DNA of 64,000 nucleotides from Streptococcus catagoni (GCF_011421425.1 NZ_WPCW01000003.1:124001-188000); one strand, 5' to 3'; counted from the stretch's first letter, positions 49,975 through 59,572 are shown. Numbers and translations are program-made. Notes: generated by a model not told the origin, from the sequence alone.

Positions 49975-52900
49975 TTAGTTCCTTTTTTTGCGGACCAAAC
50001 CTAGGATACGGGCACAGGCTAGTAGAACAAAAGCTAAAACAAATGGTAAATTCTTTTCTCCCGTCATTGGAAGTTTGTCAGACGCCATTGTCTGACCTTC
50101 TTTTTTACCTTCAGTAATTGAGACTAAGTCAGTTCCCTGGCCGCTAGCATCATTTTTCTGCGGCTCTTGAGAATTGCTGTCTTTGTCTTCTTTTATCAGT
50201 TTGAAATGCAATTGGCTTACGGTATCTTCATCGGCCTTAAACTCAAAGGTACCTTCTAACTGATAAGTATCTGGTAAGAGCGCTCTCACCACATATTTTC
50301 CTGCAGGAACTTGTCTGCTATAAGCATTTGGACGGTAAACAGATGGACTTAAAATAAGTTTTTCACCGTTTTCAGCTTCTAGCATGAGCTGTCCACCCTC
50401 TGGTAAGAGCTGATCTAAGATAACTGTTACCAGAGCTTTTCTAACTTTTTTGACTGTAACCGCCACTTCTTGGAAGCTTTCTTCCTCACTAATAGTGAAC
50501 TGGTACTTGTTTGGTCCCACTAGCTCAGCTTTATTAGGATCTATTGAGACTAGAACTAAGTTGTAGCTACCAAAAGGAAGTGAGAAACTATTCTCTAACT
50601 CTTCATAGTTTCTAACCTCAACCAACTCATCTGATTGGTTGTAAATGAGGTAGGTCGCATGAACATCTGCTACTTCACTTTGGTCTTCTTCGAGGAATTT
50701 CAGCTGAGTAATACCATGGCCTTCTTTGACAGTTTTCATGTTTAATAAGCTGTGGTAGGCAACATTTCCAGCCTTATCTTCAACCATGTAGTAGTAATCA
50801 ATATCATAGACATTAGCAACTTTTGGAATAATGTAGCTTCCATCTGCTTCACGCATTATAGAAACCTTATTATCTCTTAAGAAGACAAAGTTATTTTGAT
50901 CACTATCTATTGAATATTTCCTACCGTTTTCATCTTTTTTCAGATAGAAGACTTCTTCACGAAGGATGCCTGTTTGGCTCTTATCAATAGCTGGTCTTGG
51001 TCTAAAGCGTTCTGTGCTATCTTCTTCATTTTTGAAAAAAAGTCCTGGACTGATAACTGGTTTTTGGCTAGCCAGTCTAACTTCAAATTGTTTATCTTGG
51101 AGCCTGCCCTGCTCATCCTGATAACTAATTTGATAGATGTAGATACCGTCTTTGACCGCCTTTCCAGTCATGTCTTTTCCACGCCAAGCTGTACTTTCAA
51201 ATGATCCAGCATCAGCTTTTTCAACCAGTTTCCAGATGACTTCTTCTGCTTGGCCAGAACCTTTTTTATAAACTACTACTTTTAAGTCTTTATAGGTTTT
51301 ACCTGCAATGCCCTTGAAGGCAATGAAATCTCTATTCCAGTCGCCATTTGGAGAAATGACGATTTGTTTTTCATTAACCTTAATGAGCTTTGTTCTTGGT
51401 TGACTCTTGAAGGCTACAGATGGATCTATCTGGCTGGTTACTAAGCCTGAGTCAGATTCAAGCATATCTAGCTTATCATGGATGGTTGATTTCTTCTGAT
51501 AGTTACCATCTTTTAAGGTAAACTTGATCAGACCACCATGAGCATTTTCAAGCTCTGCACCAATATTGGCAAGAGCAATATTTCCGGCAAAGTCCTCAAC
51601 CATATAATAGAAGTGTTTTAAGTCAGCCTTATCTGTTGGTAGGATGAAGCTACCATTTTCAGTGCGTTCAACAAAGACTTTATTATCTGTTATAGAGACA
51701 AATTTATAAGTATCGTTAGAGATTATATTAAATAACTTCTGATTCTTATTAGCTGTCAGATAAAATACTCTATCTCTTAAGATTCCAGATAAACCTTTAT
51801 CTTTCAGAATTAGTGGTTTGAAGACCTTGCTTGATGGATCATAGGTCGCTTCAGTCATCAGAGGTTTTTCTCTATCAAGGATGACCTCAAAGACCATCTC
51901 TTGTTTTTTGCCTCCAGCTACATCAGAATAATAGGAAACCACATATTGGTATTTGCCATCTGGTAAAGGCTCTCCTACTTGATTTTCCCCGTTCCAGCCA
52001 GTGGTCAACAAGGTTGTTGATTTAGGGAAACGAACATCAGAATAGTAGTTTTTATCACCCTTGTGAGGTTGGCTCTGCCATAGAAGCTTAGAATGTTTGT
52101 GATCATCTGCTGAATAGACAGACCCTCTTAGGTCGCGATACTTACGTAGAAAGACTCCTGTAAAGGCTGCAAAGTCTTGGTTCTGGTCTCCATTAGGTGA
52201 GATAGCAAGAACTGGTAAACCTTTTTCATTTTTACCTAGGATGAATTTGCCATCTTTATTTTTAAAGGTACCCAGTGTTTGCAGGATTTCCGTTGCAGGG
52301 TTAGGACTAGCAACATTGATTTCTGAGCCAATAGTTACTAAGCCAGTATAGCCTTTTCCGACAGGTATTTCATCTTTCACACCAGTATCGAGGGTGTAGA
52401 AACCTTTTTTCCCTTTAGCTAGAAGGCCATAGATGGATTCTTCCACAACTGCTAAGTTCTCAAACTCTCCTTTATAAGAAACAAAAGGAATATTAATCTG
52501 ATCCTTAGTGCCATCTGAAGCATTGACAAATGAAACAAAACCTTCTAAGAAATAACCATTTGGCATTTCTTTTGAAAGCAACTGATCAAAGCTAGAAACA
52601 TCTAAGGTGATGGTGATGGTCGCTTCACTCTTAGCCTTAATGTGAACTTCTTTACCTTCATAGGTCTTCAAGGCTTTAGGTTTGAGACTAAAGCGTCCTT
52701 TTTCCACTAAATCTGTGATCAAATCTGTATGATACTTAAGGGTCTTATCCTGATCTGAGATGTTGTGGATCGTCATAGTAAGTGTTAACTTGTCTTTGAC
52801 ATTTCCAACTGATAAACTGCTATAACCATCTTTACCAGTGATATAAAGACCGCTGCTCATAGCTTTTTCTAGATTTAGAAGACCTGCTCCTTGTTGCCTT

Positions 52901-54942
52901 GGTGAAATCATAGCCTTGGTTTCAGGATGTACTTGGATGGAAGCATTGCTCATCATCAAGCTCTTAACGAGATCTTGAATACGATCCTTAGAAATATCCT
53001 TATGATTTTCTTCTATATATTGTTTAATCAGTAAAGAGGCACCAGCAATCTGTGGTGAAGCCATACTTGTTCCCGTCTGACTACCATAGTGATCATCATT
53101 ATAGGTAGAATAAATATCTCCCCCTGGTGCTGTGATATCTGGCTTCAAATAACCATCAGAAGTCAAGCCCCAACTTGAATATTGATTCATCAGTTTTGCT
53201 AGTTGGCTTGGAGCTTTTTTCAATTGTGATTCAAAAACAAGACGTCCACTGCCATTTCCATTGAGTTCAGACATGGCCTTACCAAGCTCATAAGAAATAA
53301 AGGCTGATGGAATTTTCTTAGCTTCGAAATTAATATCCATTAACTTGTTAGCTTGGCCAGCAATATGATTGAAAATCAAGACTGCGCTGGCCCCCTTATT
53401 CTTAAGGGCAATAATCATATCACTATAGACTACACCACTATCTCTTCTTAAGAGAGCAACCTTGCCACTTATATCTATTGTTTCTAAGTAATCAGGCTTA
53501 AGACTTTCAACATAAGTAAACTCTAATTCTTTATCATAAGATAATACTTCCTTAATGGTATCATTACCATTAGCCTGTGTATAAATGCCTCTGCCATGAT
53601 TTAAATCTGCCCGTCCAGCTAAGCCCTCAACAAAGAGGAGACGGTCAATTACTGTAGGGTTATTAACAGCAGCCACTGAGATAGCAGATCTAGCTGTTGA
53701 AGGGTCTCCTACCATACCATAATCAGGATTACTTGCTAAAGGACGTTCATGACTAGCTCCATAGACACTTTCATTTCCTGCCGCAATAGCCACGGCGACC
53801 CCTTCTTGACGTGCTTTTTCTATGGCATCTTTAAGGCCCTTATTGAGATAGTTAAGAGAACCATTTGAAGAACCAATACTGATATTAATAGCATCAGCAC
53901 CTAGTGCTACAGCATCTTCGATAGCCTTAACATAGAGGGCTTCATTTGTTTCGCCAATATCACTGGTAAAGATGCGCATGAATAAAACCTGCGCTTCAGG
54001 TGCGACCCCTAAAAAACGTTCTCCAGTAGGAGATGCTTTAAGAGGATTTGCTGTCGCAATCCCAGTTACGTGCATCCCATGAGATTCATGTTTATCATCA
54101 CTGCCCCAAGTAAAGTCAATGATATCTCCCCAGTCTTCACTATCAAAATCGGTATCAAAGGTAATGACTTTTTTAGTCGGAGCTTCATCTCCTAATTCTT
54201 CATTTTTCCTACCTACACTCTTTTTCCGTTTTAGACTTTGCGGCGCTGCGCCAGATTGGCTTAGCATTTCCAACTCTTCTTCTAAACTAAGAGCCATAGA
54301 GCCTTCTTTAACATGATCATCATTGGCAACATAGTTATGTGCGAAGATAACCTTGTCGCTCAGCCATTTACCATAAGGGATCTTAGCTTTGTCTTTTTGA
54401 CTATTAAAAGTGTTTTCGTCTTTGAATTTTGCTTTAGTGATATCACTGATACGCATAGCTTCGTGCTTGGCGTCGATACCAGTATCAATGATGGCAATAA
54501 CCTTACCTTGACCCTTATAGCCTTTTTTCCAGACCTCTCTGACCTTCATCATGTCATGACTATCAGTGTTTTCAGGGGCTAGCTCTGTTTCTTTTGGATC
54601 TTTTTCAGTTTGTTTTGGTGCCGCTTCTGTATCTTTCTCTAGTAAAGCTAGCAGTTGGGCCAAATTTTCATCCACTTCCTCTTTAGCTTCAGCCTTGACT
54701 GGCTCTTGAGTGATAGGACTTGCCTCTATAACTGCCTTTTCTGGCTCTGCAAGAGATCCGCCTGCTGCTTGATTATCCATAGTTTTCTCTGCAGCTTCTC
54801 CTGCTTGTGAGACCTGCTGAGTTTCAGCGACTTGATCAGCTTGAACCACTCCTGCTGCTCCAGTCAAAAATGCACACCCGACTAAAACAGACAAGGTTCC
54901 AACTTTATATTTTCGTAAAGAAAAACGTTCTTTCTTTTCCAT
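49975..54942 (-). CDS. cell-envelope serine proteinase, SpyCEP/CspA-like subtilase
   Basis: A 1655-residue LPXTG surface protease. It has a YSIRK-like signal (FSLRKYKVGTLSVLVG), a pro-region (36-130), a subtilase domain with D153 (AIIDTGID), H288 (SHGMHVTG), N390 (AAGNE) and S626 (GTSMASP), an insert at 210-275 rich in charge, a PA domain, Fn3-like modules with SPNGD at 915-919 and 1197-1201, and LPMTG at 1624-1628. SpyCEP (1647 residues) cleaves CXCL8 and relatives and is autoprocessed at a Gln-Ser bond in the same insert; here Q235-S236 is in that place. It also lies near metG as in S. pyogenes. Specificity is inference. Confidence 0.92.
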   Translation of the reverse strand: MEKKERFSLRKYKVGTLSVLVGCAFLTGAAGVVQADQVAETQQVSQAGEAAEKTMDNQAAGGSLAEPEKAVIEASPITQEPVKAEAKEEVDENLAQLLALLEKDTEAAPKQTEKDPKETELAPENTDSHDMMKVREVWKKGYKGQGKVIAIIDTGIDAKHEAMRISDITKAKFKDENTFNSQKDKAKIPYGKWLSDKVIFAHNYVANDDHVKEGSMALSLEEELEMLSQSGAAPQSLKRKKSVGRKNEELGDEAPTKKVITFDTDFDSEDWGDIIDFTWGSDDKHESHGMHVTGIATANPLKASPTGERFLGVAPEAQVLFMRIFTSDIGETNEALYVKAIEDAVALGADAINISIGSSNGSLNYLNKGLKDAIEKARQEGVAVAIAAGNESVYGASHERPLASNPDYGMVGDPSTARSAISVAAVNNPTVIDRLLFVEGLAGRADLNHGRGIYTQANGNDTIKEVLSYDKELEFTYVESLKPDYLETIDISGKVALLRRDSGVVYSDMIIALKNKGASAVLIFNHIAGQANKLMDINFEAKKIPSAFISYELGKAMSELNGNGSGRLVFESQLKKAPSQLAKLMNQYSSWGLTSDGYLKPDITAPGGDIYSTYNDDHYGSQTGTSMASPQIAGASLLIKQYIEENHKDISKDRIQDLVKSLMMSNASIQVHPETKAMISPRQQGAGLLNLEKAMSSGLYITGKDGYSSLSVGNVKDKLTLTMTIHNISDQDKTLKYHTDLITDLVEKGRFSLKPKALKTYEGKEVHIKAKSEATITITLDVSSFDQLLSKEMPNGYFLEGFVSFVNASDGTKDQINIPFVSYKGEFENLAVVEESIYGLLAKGKKGFYTLDTGVKDEIPVGKGYTGLVTIGSEINVASPNPATEILQTLGTFKNKDGKFILGKNEKGLPVLAISPNGDQNQDFAAFTGVFLRKYRDLRGSVYSADDHKHSKLLWQSQPHKGDKNYYSDVRFPKSTTLLTTGWNGENQVGEPLPDGKYQYVVSYYSDVAGGKKQEMVFEVILDREKPLMTEATYDPSSKVFKPLILKDKGLSGILRDRVFYLTANKNQKLFNIISNDTYKFVSITDNKVFVERTENGSFILPTDKADLKHFYYMVEDFAGNIALANIGAELENAHGGLIKFTLKDGNYQKKSTIHDKLDMLESDSGLVTSQIDPSVAFKSQPRTKLIKVNEKQIVISPNGDWNRDFIAFKGIAGKTYKDLKVVVYKKGSGQAEEVIWKLVEKADAGSFESTAWRGKDMTGKAVKDGIYIYQISYQDEQGRLQDKQFEVRLASQKPVISPGLFFKNEEDSTERFRPRPAIDKSQTGILREEVFYLKKDENGRKYSIDSDQNNFVFLRDNKVSIMREADGSYIIPKVANVYDIDYYYMVEDKAGNVAYHSLLNMKTVKEGHGITQLKFLEEDQSEVADVHATYLIYNQSDELVEVRNYEELENSFSLPFGSYNLVLVSIDPNKAELVGPNKYQFTISEEESFQEVAVTVKKVRKALVTVILDQLLPEGGQLMLEAENGEKLILSPSVYRPNAYSRQVPAGKYVVRALLPDTYQLEGTFEFKADEDTVSQLHFKLIKEDKDSNSQEPQKNDASGQGTDLVSITEGKKEGQTMASDKLPMTGEKNLPFVLAFVLLACARILGLVRKKRN

Positions 54943-55210
54943 AACTTCCCTTCTATGTCACCTCATTTATCTTTAATTGTTATTTAATCACATAAGTATC
55001 AAAGAGACAATAGCCTAGAGGATACCAGGCCTTCATCTTTTTAAACCGTATTTAAAAGAACGCAATTATATTAATATAAAATTAAGTTTAAATTAATAAA
55101 ATTAAAATACAGAAAAATTCTCCTATCCTTGAAGAGAAAATCTTAAACTCGCTTACTTGCTTAATTTTTGGTAAAATGAAGACAACTTATGATTAGAAAG
55201 AGACCAACTT
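54943..55210. promoter_or_regulatory. AT-rich divergent promoter region between CEP and exoA
   Basis: About 270 bp with a very AT-rich core at 55060-55115 carrying ATTAAG (55081), ATTAAT (55092) and ATTAAA (55101). Only the last matches the CovR-type ATTARA hexamer exactly. Both the proteinase and exoA start here in opposite directions. No single promoter could be fixed. Confidence 0.45.
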
Positions 55211-56038
55211 ATGAAATTAATCTCATGGAATATCGACTCCCTTAATGCCGCCTTAACTGGAGAATCACCCCGTGCACTGCTTTCACGTGCTGTACTGGAT
55301 ACCCTTGTAAGCCATGATCCCGACATTATCGCCATACAAGAGACAAAATTATCAGCCAATGGTCCCACAAAAAAACACCTGGAATTGATTATGAGCTATT
55401 TCCCAGACTATCATCATGTCTGGCGTTCTTCTGTTGAGCCAGCTCGCAAAAGTTATGCAGGTACCCTATTTCTCTATAAAAAGAGCTTAAATCCCCTTGT
55501 GAGCTTCCCTGAAATTGGAGCTCCTACGACCATGGATGCAGAAGGTCGCATCATTACCCTAGAATTTGATGATTTCTTTGTTACTCAGGTCTACACGCCT
55601 AATGCAGGTGATGGCCTCAAACGCCTGGAAGACCGCCAAAGTTGGGATATCAAATACGCTGATTACTTAAGTCAACTGGATGCTCAAAAGCCTGTTATTG
55701 CTACTGGGGACTATAATGTTGCCCATAAAGAAATTGACCTGGCACACCCTTCCAGCAACCGTCATTCAGCTGGCTTCACCGACGAAGAACGTGCCGGCTT
55801 TACTAATCTCTTAGAAAGAGGCTTCACCGACACCTTCCGTTACATTCACGGAGATATTCCTAATGTCTATTCCTGGTGGGCACAAAGAAGCAAAACAAGT
55901 AAGATCAATAACAGTGGTTGGAGAATTGATTATTGGCTAACCTCAAATCGCATTGCTGATAAGGTTAAAAAGTCTGAGATGATCAATTCCGGTGAACGTC
56001 AGGATCACACCCCTATCCTTTTAGAAATTGATTTGTAA
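55211..56038 (+). CDS. exoA: exodeoxyribonuclease III
   Basis: A 275-residue AP endonuclease family protein: MKLISWNIDSLNA, IAIQETKL, TPNAGDG, and the C-terminal WRIDYWLTSN, SGERQDHTPI motifs. It nicks abasic sites and trims 3' ends. AAAGAGA-type ribosome binding site upstream. A strong terminator follows. Confidence 0.95.
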   Translation: MKLISWNIDSLNAALTGESPRALLSRAVLDTLVSHDPDIIAIQETKLSANGPTKKHLELIMSYFPDYHHVWRSSVEPARKSYAGTLFLYKKSLNPLVSFPEIGAPTTMDAEGRIITLEFDDFFVTQVYTPNAGDGLKRLEDRQSWDIKYADYLSQLDAQKPVIATGDYNVAHKEIDLAHPSSNRHSAGFTDEERAGFTNLLERGFTDTFRYIHGDIPNVYSWWAQRSKTSKINNSGWRIDYWLTSNRIADKVKKSEMINSGERQDHTPILLEIDL

Positions 56039-56051
56039 GACATTCCTCTGA

Positions 56052-56084
56052 GATTGAAGAAAGGCTTTTTCTTCAGTCTTTTTT
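56052..56084 (+). terminator. terminator after exoA
   Basis: GATTGAAGAAA / TTTCTTCAGTC 11-bp stem with a 5-nt loop, then TTTTTT, 14 nt after the exoA stop. Confidence 0.85.
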
Positions 56085-56276
56085 GATGCTTTTTCTAACA
56101 ATTTCTAGTTAGCTAAGTGCTCAGAAATCTTATAAAAGACAAATGGTCCTTGGACCTGACAGGCTGAGAAATGTAGCAAAGAAAAAAATCAAGCTAATTG
56201 AGACATATCTTTTGTCCATTTAATAAAGTAGAGCTATAATAACTTAACAAGAAACTATCATAAATGGAGAGAGACT

Positions 56277-56654
56277 ATGATTTCTAAAACAACAACCATG
56301 CTCTATGTTTCAGATCCCAAGGCTGCCATGGCCTTTTGGACAGAAAAAATGGGCTTTATCCTAATTGAAACACAAGAACACTCAGATGCCACTTCTTATG
56401 AAATTGCTCCTTCAAGAGCTTCAAACAGTAAGTTTTGCATCCATGACAAAAACTGGGTGGCTAAGCATAATCCAGGGATGAATACTGGATTTCCCTCACT
56501 TCTTTTTGAAACAGAAGATCTAAAAGCCGAGTATGAGAAACTCAGTGCAGCAGGTGTCTCTACTAACCCTATCGTGGACTTCCAAGGGATGACCCATTTT
56601 ACCTTTTCAGATATGGAAGGTAACTACATGGCCATCAAAGAAGTCAAGAGCTAA
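56277..56654 (+). CDS. VOC family protein (glyoxalase/bleomycin-resistance-like)
   Basis: A 125-residue single VOC domain: TTTMLYVSDPKAAMAFWTEKMGF at the start and FSDMEGNYMAIKE at the end. Substrate unknown. TGGAGAGAG precedes its ATG. It is followed by a second VOC gene 15 nt downstream, giving a two-VOC operon. Confidence 0.88.
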   Translation: MISKTTTMLYVSDPKAAMAFWTEKMGFILIETQEHSDATSYEIAPSRASNSKFCIHDKNWVAKHNPGMNTGFPSLLFETEDLKAEYEKLSAAGVSTNPIVDFQGMTHFTFSDMEGNYMAIKEVKS

Positions 56655-56669
56655 AGAATCAAGGAGAAA

Positions 56670-57089
56670 ATGATGATCACTGCAATTAATGTCTATTTAA
56701 TCACTAATGGAAATGGCAAAGAAGCTATAGAATTTTACAAGGATGTTTTCAATGCTGAAGTCACTAGTCTAACCTACTGGAAAGATGGTGTGCCAGACTG
56801 TCCTAAGGAACGTGAAGATCTGGTGATGAACGCACAGTTCGACATCAATGGCATTCGCCTGCAGCTATCAGATGAAAACCCAGACTTTAACTATAGGGCC
56901 GGTGGTAATATGTCTGCCGCTATCATTGTAGATAGTGTCGAAGCAGCCAAAGAACTCTATGGGAAACTAAAAGTTGACGCCCAAAAAATCCTTATGGAAT
57001 TAGACCAAACCTTTTGGAGCCCAGCCTATGCCAATCTTATCGACAAATACGGTGTTATGTGGCAAATTAATACCGAACTAGCCCAATAA
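56670..57089 (+). CDS. VOC family protein, PhnB-like
   Basis: A 139-residue protein (MITAINVYLITNGNGKEAIEFYKDVFNAEV ... FWSPAYANLIDKYGVMWQIN), typical of PhnB/DUF1338-type 3-demethylubiquinone-like VOC proteins. AGGAG precedes the ATGATG start; the second ATG is the likely one. Function unknown; partner of the preceding VOC gene. Confidence 0.87.
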   Translation: MMITAINVYLITNGNGKEAIEFYKDVFNAEVTSLTYWKDGVPDCPKEREDLVMNAQFDINGIRLQLSDENPDFNYRAGGNMSAAIIVDSVEAAKELYGKLKVDAQKILMELDQTFWSPAYANLIDKYGVMWQINTELAQ

Positions 57090-57115
57090 AAACAAGACAG
57101 ATATTTCAAACAAGC

Positions 57116-57148
57116 AAAAGCGCCCTCAACAAAGGAGAGTGCTTTTTA
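57116..57148 (+). terminator. terminator after the VOC pair
   Basis: AAAAGC...GCTTTTT stem with imperfect inner pairing (GCCCTC / GGAGAGT) about 27 nt after the stop. Confidence 0.6.
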
Positions 57149-57328
57149 AGTTAAAGAGAAAACAATAAGGTGAGACAAGCCTTTACTTTTACTCTTTATC
57201 ATTGACAATAAAATAATTAATAATGGACTAAAGTCCTTTTCAAATAGGATATAAACTTTGGAGAATAGAAGGAACTCCTGATAAGAGAATATCTCTATTA
57301 GGTATAAATAGTGAGAAAGGAGTTAGAA

Positions 57329-58009
57329 TTAGCTATAGTAGTGTTCAAAACCTGCCAAACTGCATTCACAATTATTATAAAAACTAGTTGCGTAGCCATA
57401 ATCATAGGCATTTTTTTCTTCACTCTCTTCATCTAAACGGTCACTGCCATAATTACTTCCTGGTTCTTCAGCGTCTTCACCTTGACCATAATGGAATTCT
57501 CTACGAAAAATTCCATCTGCTCTTCCATCTTTTTGCCCTTGATTAAATAAAGCTTGCAGTCTTTCATTTTGAGCTGCCTCTTCTTTTCTGCTTTCTTCTA
57601 CTTTTTCCTCTTGTTCTTTTCTTTCTTGTTCCTCTTCTGTTGACTCTCCCCCTGCTTGATCACCTTGAAGGCCATCAATGTCTAGCCGTTCACCTTAAAG
57701 AAGATCCTCACTATTTGGATCATCATTTTGAGGGACATCAGGGTCAGGATGAATATCTGGAAGTTCTTCATCTAAATGCCCCTTATTGTGATCTTCCTTT
57801 TCACTTGGAAAGTTTTCCCCTGGTGCATAGTGGTCTGCCCCTGGTGGATATTGGCGAGCATTCTCTGGATAAGAAGCACCCCCGCTCTGTGTTGCTGTGT
57901 TTGCTGAAACAGAAGTGCCTCCTGCTAACAGTCCAAGAGCTGTGACTCCCATATAGAGCCATTGCTTACCTGATTTCCATGTTCTAAATCGTCCTTTACT
58001 AACTTTCAT
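57329..58009 (-). pseudogene. KxYKxGKxW-type secreted protein gene with an internal stop
   Basis: The start ATG at 58009 follows GGAGG. The N-terminus FRTWKSGKQWLYMGVTALGLLAGG is a KxYKxGKxW-like signal peptide with a likely cut after VSA. The mature part is acidic and rich in Pro, Asp and Glu. TAA at 57695-57697 ends the frame after about 104 residues, but the same frame stays open for 121 more codons (GERLDIDGLQGDQ, an E/K/Q-rich coiled coil, then NAYDYGYATSFYN) to TAA at 57329. A CAA-to-TAA change would account for it. A secreted protein of unknown function; no LPXTG is seen. Confidence 0.7.
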
Positions 58010-58036
58010 TTTTAAACTTTCCTCCATTCTTGATCG

Positions 58037-58058
58037 ATTTAACCCTAACTGGTTAAAT
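58037..58058. promoter_or_regulatory. palindrome upstream of the secreted-protein gene
   Basis: ATTTAACC-N6-GGTTAAAT is a perfect 8-bp inverted repeat 28 nt upstream of the start codon. TTGACT at 58090 (minus strand) nearby may be a -35. An operator for an unidentified regulator is the simplest reading. Confidence 0.55.
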
Positions 58059-58264
58059 TGCCAAGAATCACTATATATAGTCAATGCTTTTTTCTCATAT
58101 AATTAACCTTTTTCTTTAATATGATTAACAAATATGATTGGCAAAAAAATCTTCAGAATTGAGGTTAAATGAAAACAAGCTTTTATAGATTTTCATTTTT
58201 TCAAAATATGATTATCAGAAAACTTAAGAAACTCCTTGAGAAAATCTTCCTTTAACAAAGTGAC

Positions 58265-58300
58265 AAGTGACCATGATTTTATCTCGAAAGAGGGTCACTT
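58265..58300. promoter_or_regulatory. inverted repeat upstream of the CDF promoter
   Basis: AAGTGACC (58265-58272) and GGTCACTT (58293-58300) pair perfectly around a 20-nt spacer and abut the -35 TTGAAT (58301-58306) of the CDF gene promoter, whose -10 is TACAAT (58324-58329, 17-bp spacer). It may be an operator for a metal regulator or a terminator of an upstream transcript. Confidence 0.55.
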
Positions 58301-58362
58301 TTGAATTTTATGGTCATAAATGTTACAATTAATGTAAGCAATTATGGACAGGGAGGAAGAAA

Positions 58363-59280
58363 ATGAAGTATAAAAAAATAAATTATAAAAAAATCGAGAA
58401 ACAAGCCTTAGGGGTCTCGACCGGGGTGAATTTTGTCAATGCCAGCGCAGGGATCTTTGTTTATATTATTACTGGACTTAATGCACTCCTACTAGATAGT
58501 GTTTTCTCAGTCATTGGTTTTATCTCCTCAATTGCCGCCGTGTATATTGCTAAGAATAGTCACAAGAAAACAGAGACTTATCCCAATGGTATGTATTTCC
58601 TAGAGCCTTTGTTTGGTGTTTTAAAATCAATCGCTACCATCATGCTCCTAGTTATCGCCCTACTAGAAAGTAGTGCTGTAGCCTATGCCTACTTTGTTTA
58701 TGGAGAAGGTGATCCCCTCATCACAGGTCCCGTCCTTCCTTATACCTTGATTACAGGTTTTCTATGCTTTGCTTTGGCATTTTACAATCGCTATAAGAAT
58801 AAAAGCATCCATAATATGAGTACCATGCTAAAGGCAGAAAGCAAGGCCAATCTCATTGATGGGATTATTTCCATAGGAATTGGGATAACCGTCTTAATCC
58901 TAAGCTTTATCAATATCAATGGACAGTTAGGATTTTTACACTATACCGCCGACTTCTTTATCACTGTCATTCTGGTTTTACTTTCTATTAAGGAGCCTGT
59001 TGATATTCTCATCCATTCCTTCAAAGAATTTGCCAATTCGACAGTGCAAAACCAGGCCATTAGTGAAAAAGTCATGGAGGTCTTTCGGGAAAATCTCCAT
59101 GACTATAAGGATGATCTTGATATTAATATTCATAAACAAGGAATGCATATTAATGTTAGGGTCTTCATCATCAACATTGAAGATATTGAGACTATTGAAG
59201 AGCTGGCAAAAGAAAAGGCTAACCTGCTCAACCAGCTTCGTAAAAGCTTTGAACAAATTAGCTTGGAATTTACTTTTTAG
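58363..59280 (+). CDS. cation diffusion facilitator family transporter
   Basis: A 305-residue protein with six membrane segments, a start helix region GLNALLLDSVFSVIGFISS with the D-S-x-x-S metal motif, and a C-terminal cytoplasmic domain (210-305) with predicted ferredoxin-like fold. CDF transporters export Zn2+, Mn2+ or Fe2+ against H+. The metal is not predictable. GGGAGGAAG precedes the ATG. Confidence 0.9.
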   Translation: MKYKKINYKKIEKQALGVSTGVNFVNASAGIFVYIITGLNALLLDSVFSVIGFISSIAAVYIAKNSHKKTETYPNGMYFLEPLFGVLKSIATIMLLVIALLESSAVAYAYFVYGEGDPLITGPVLPYTLITGFLCFALAFYNRYKNKSIHNMSTMLKAESKANLIDGIISIGIGITVLILSFININGQLGFLHYTADFFITVILVLLSIKEPVDILIHSFKEFANSTVQNQAISEKVMEVFRENLHDYKDDLDINIHKQGMHINVRVFIINIEDIETIEELAKEKANLLNQLRKSFEQISLEFTF

Positions 59281-59291
59281 AGCCTAGGCTC

Positions 59292-59321
59292 TTGATCTTA
59301 GGATACAGAATTTGTTACAAT
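59292..59321 (+). promoter_or_regulatory. promoter of the 55-residue membrane ORF
   Basis: TTGATC (59292-59297), 18-bp spacer, TACAAT (59316-59321), about 30 nt before the ATG of the small ORF. Confidence 0.6.
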
Positions 59322-59350
59322 AGCTGTGAAATTTCCTTACAGGGGGGCTT

Positions 59351-59518
59351 ATGAAAAGGATAGGCTATAGTTCTCTAATTGCTCTTGTGTTAGTTTTGTC
59401 TCGTTTCATTTGGTTTCAATTGAGATATGCACAGTTTTACTATGATATATGGGGAACTCTGCTTTTAGGAGCCATTATTTTTATCTCGGCAGTGCTTTTT
59501 TTGAGAAAGCGACAGTAG
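59351..59518 (+). CDS. small hydrophobic membrane protein, 55 residues
   Basis: ATG at 59351 behind AGGGGGG. The product MKRIGYSSLIALVLVLSRFIW then YDIWGTLLLGAIIFISAVLFLRKRQ has two hydrophobic segments and a basic tail. It has its own promoter and a terminator at 59539-59566. No family recognised. Confidence 0.65.
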   Translation: MKRIGYSSLIALVLVLSRFIWFQLRYAQFYYDIWGTLLLGAIIFISAVLFLRKRQ

Positions 59519-59538
59519 GTTCTCAACTGATAAACAAA

Positions 59539-59572
59539 GTCCTTAGAAATAGATTTTCTAAGGGCTTCTTTA
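59539..59572 (+). terminator. terminator after the small membrane ORF
   Basis: GTCCTTAGAAA / TTTCTAAGGGC stem (one G-T pair) with a 5-nt loop followed by TTCTTT, 20 nt after the stop. Confidence 0.7.
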
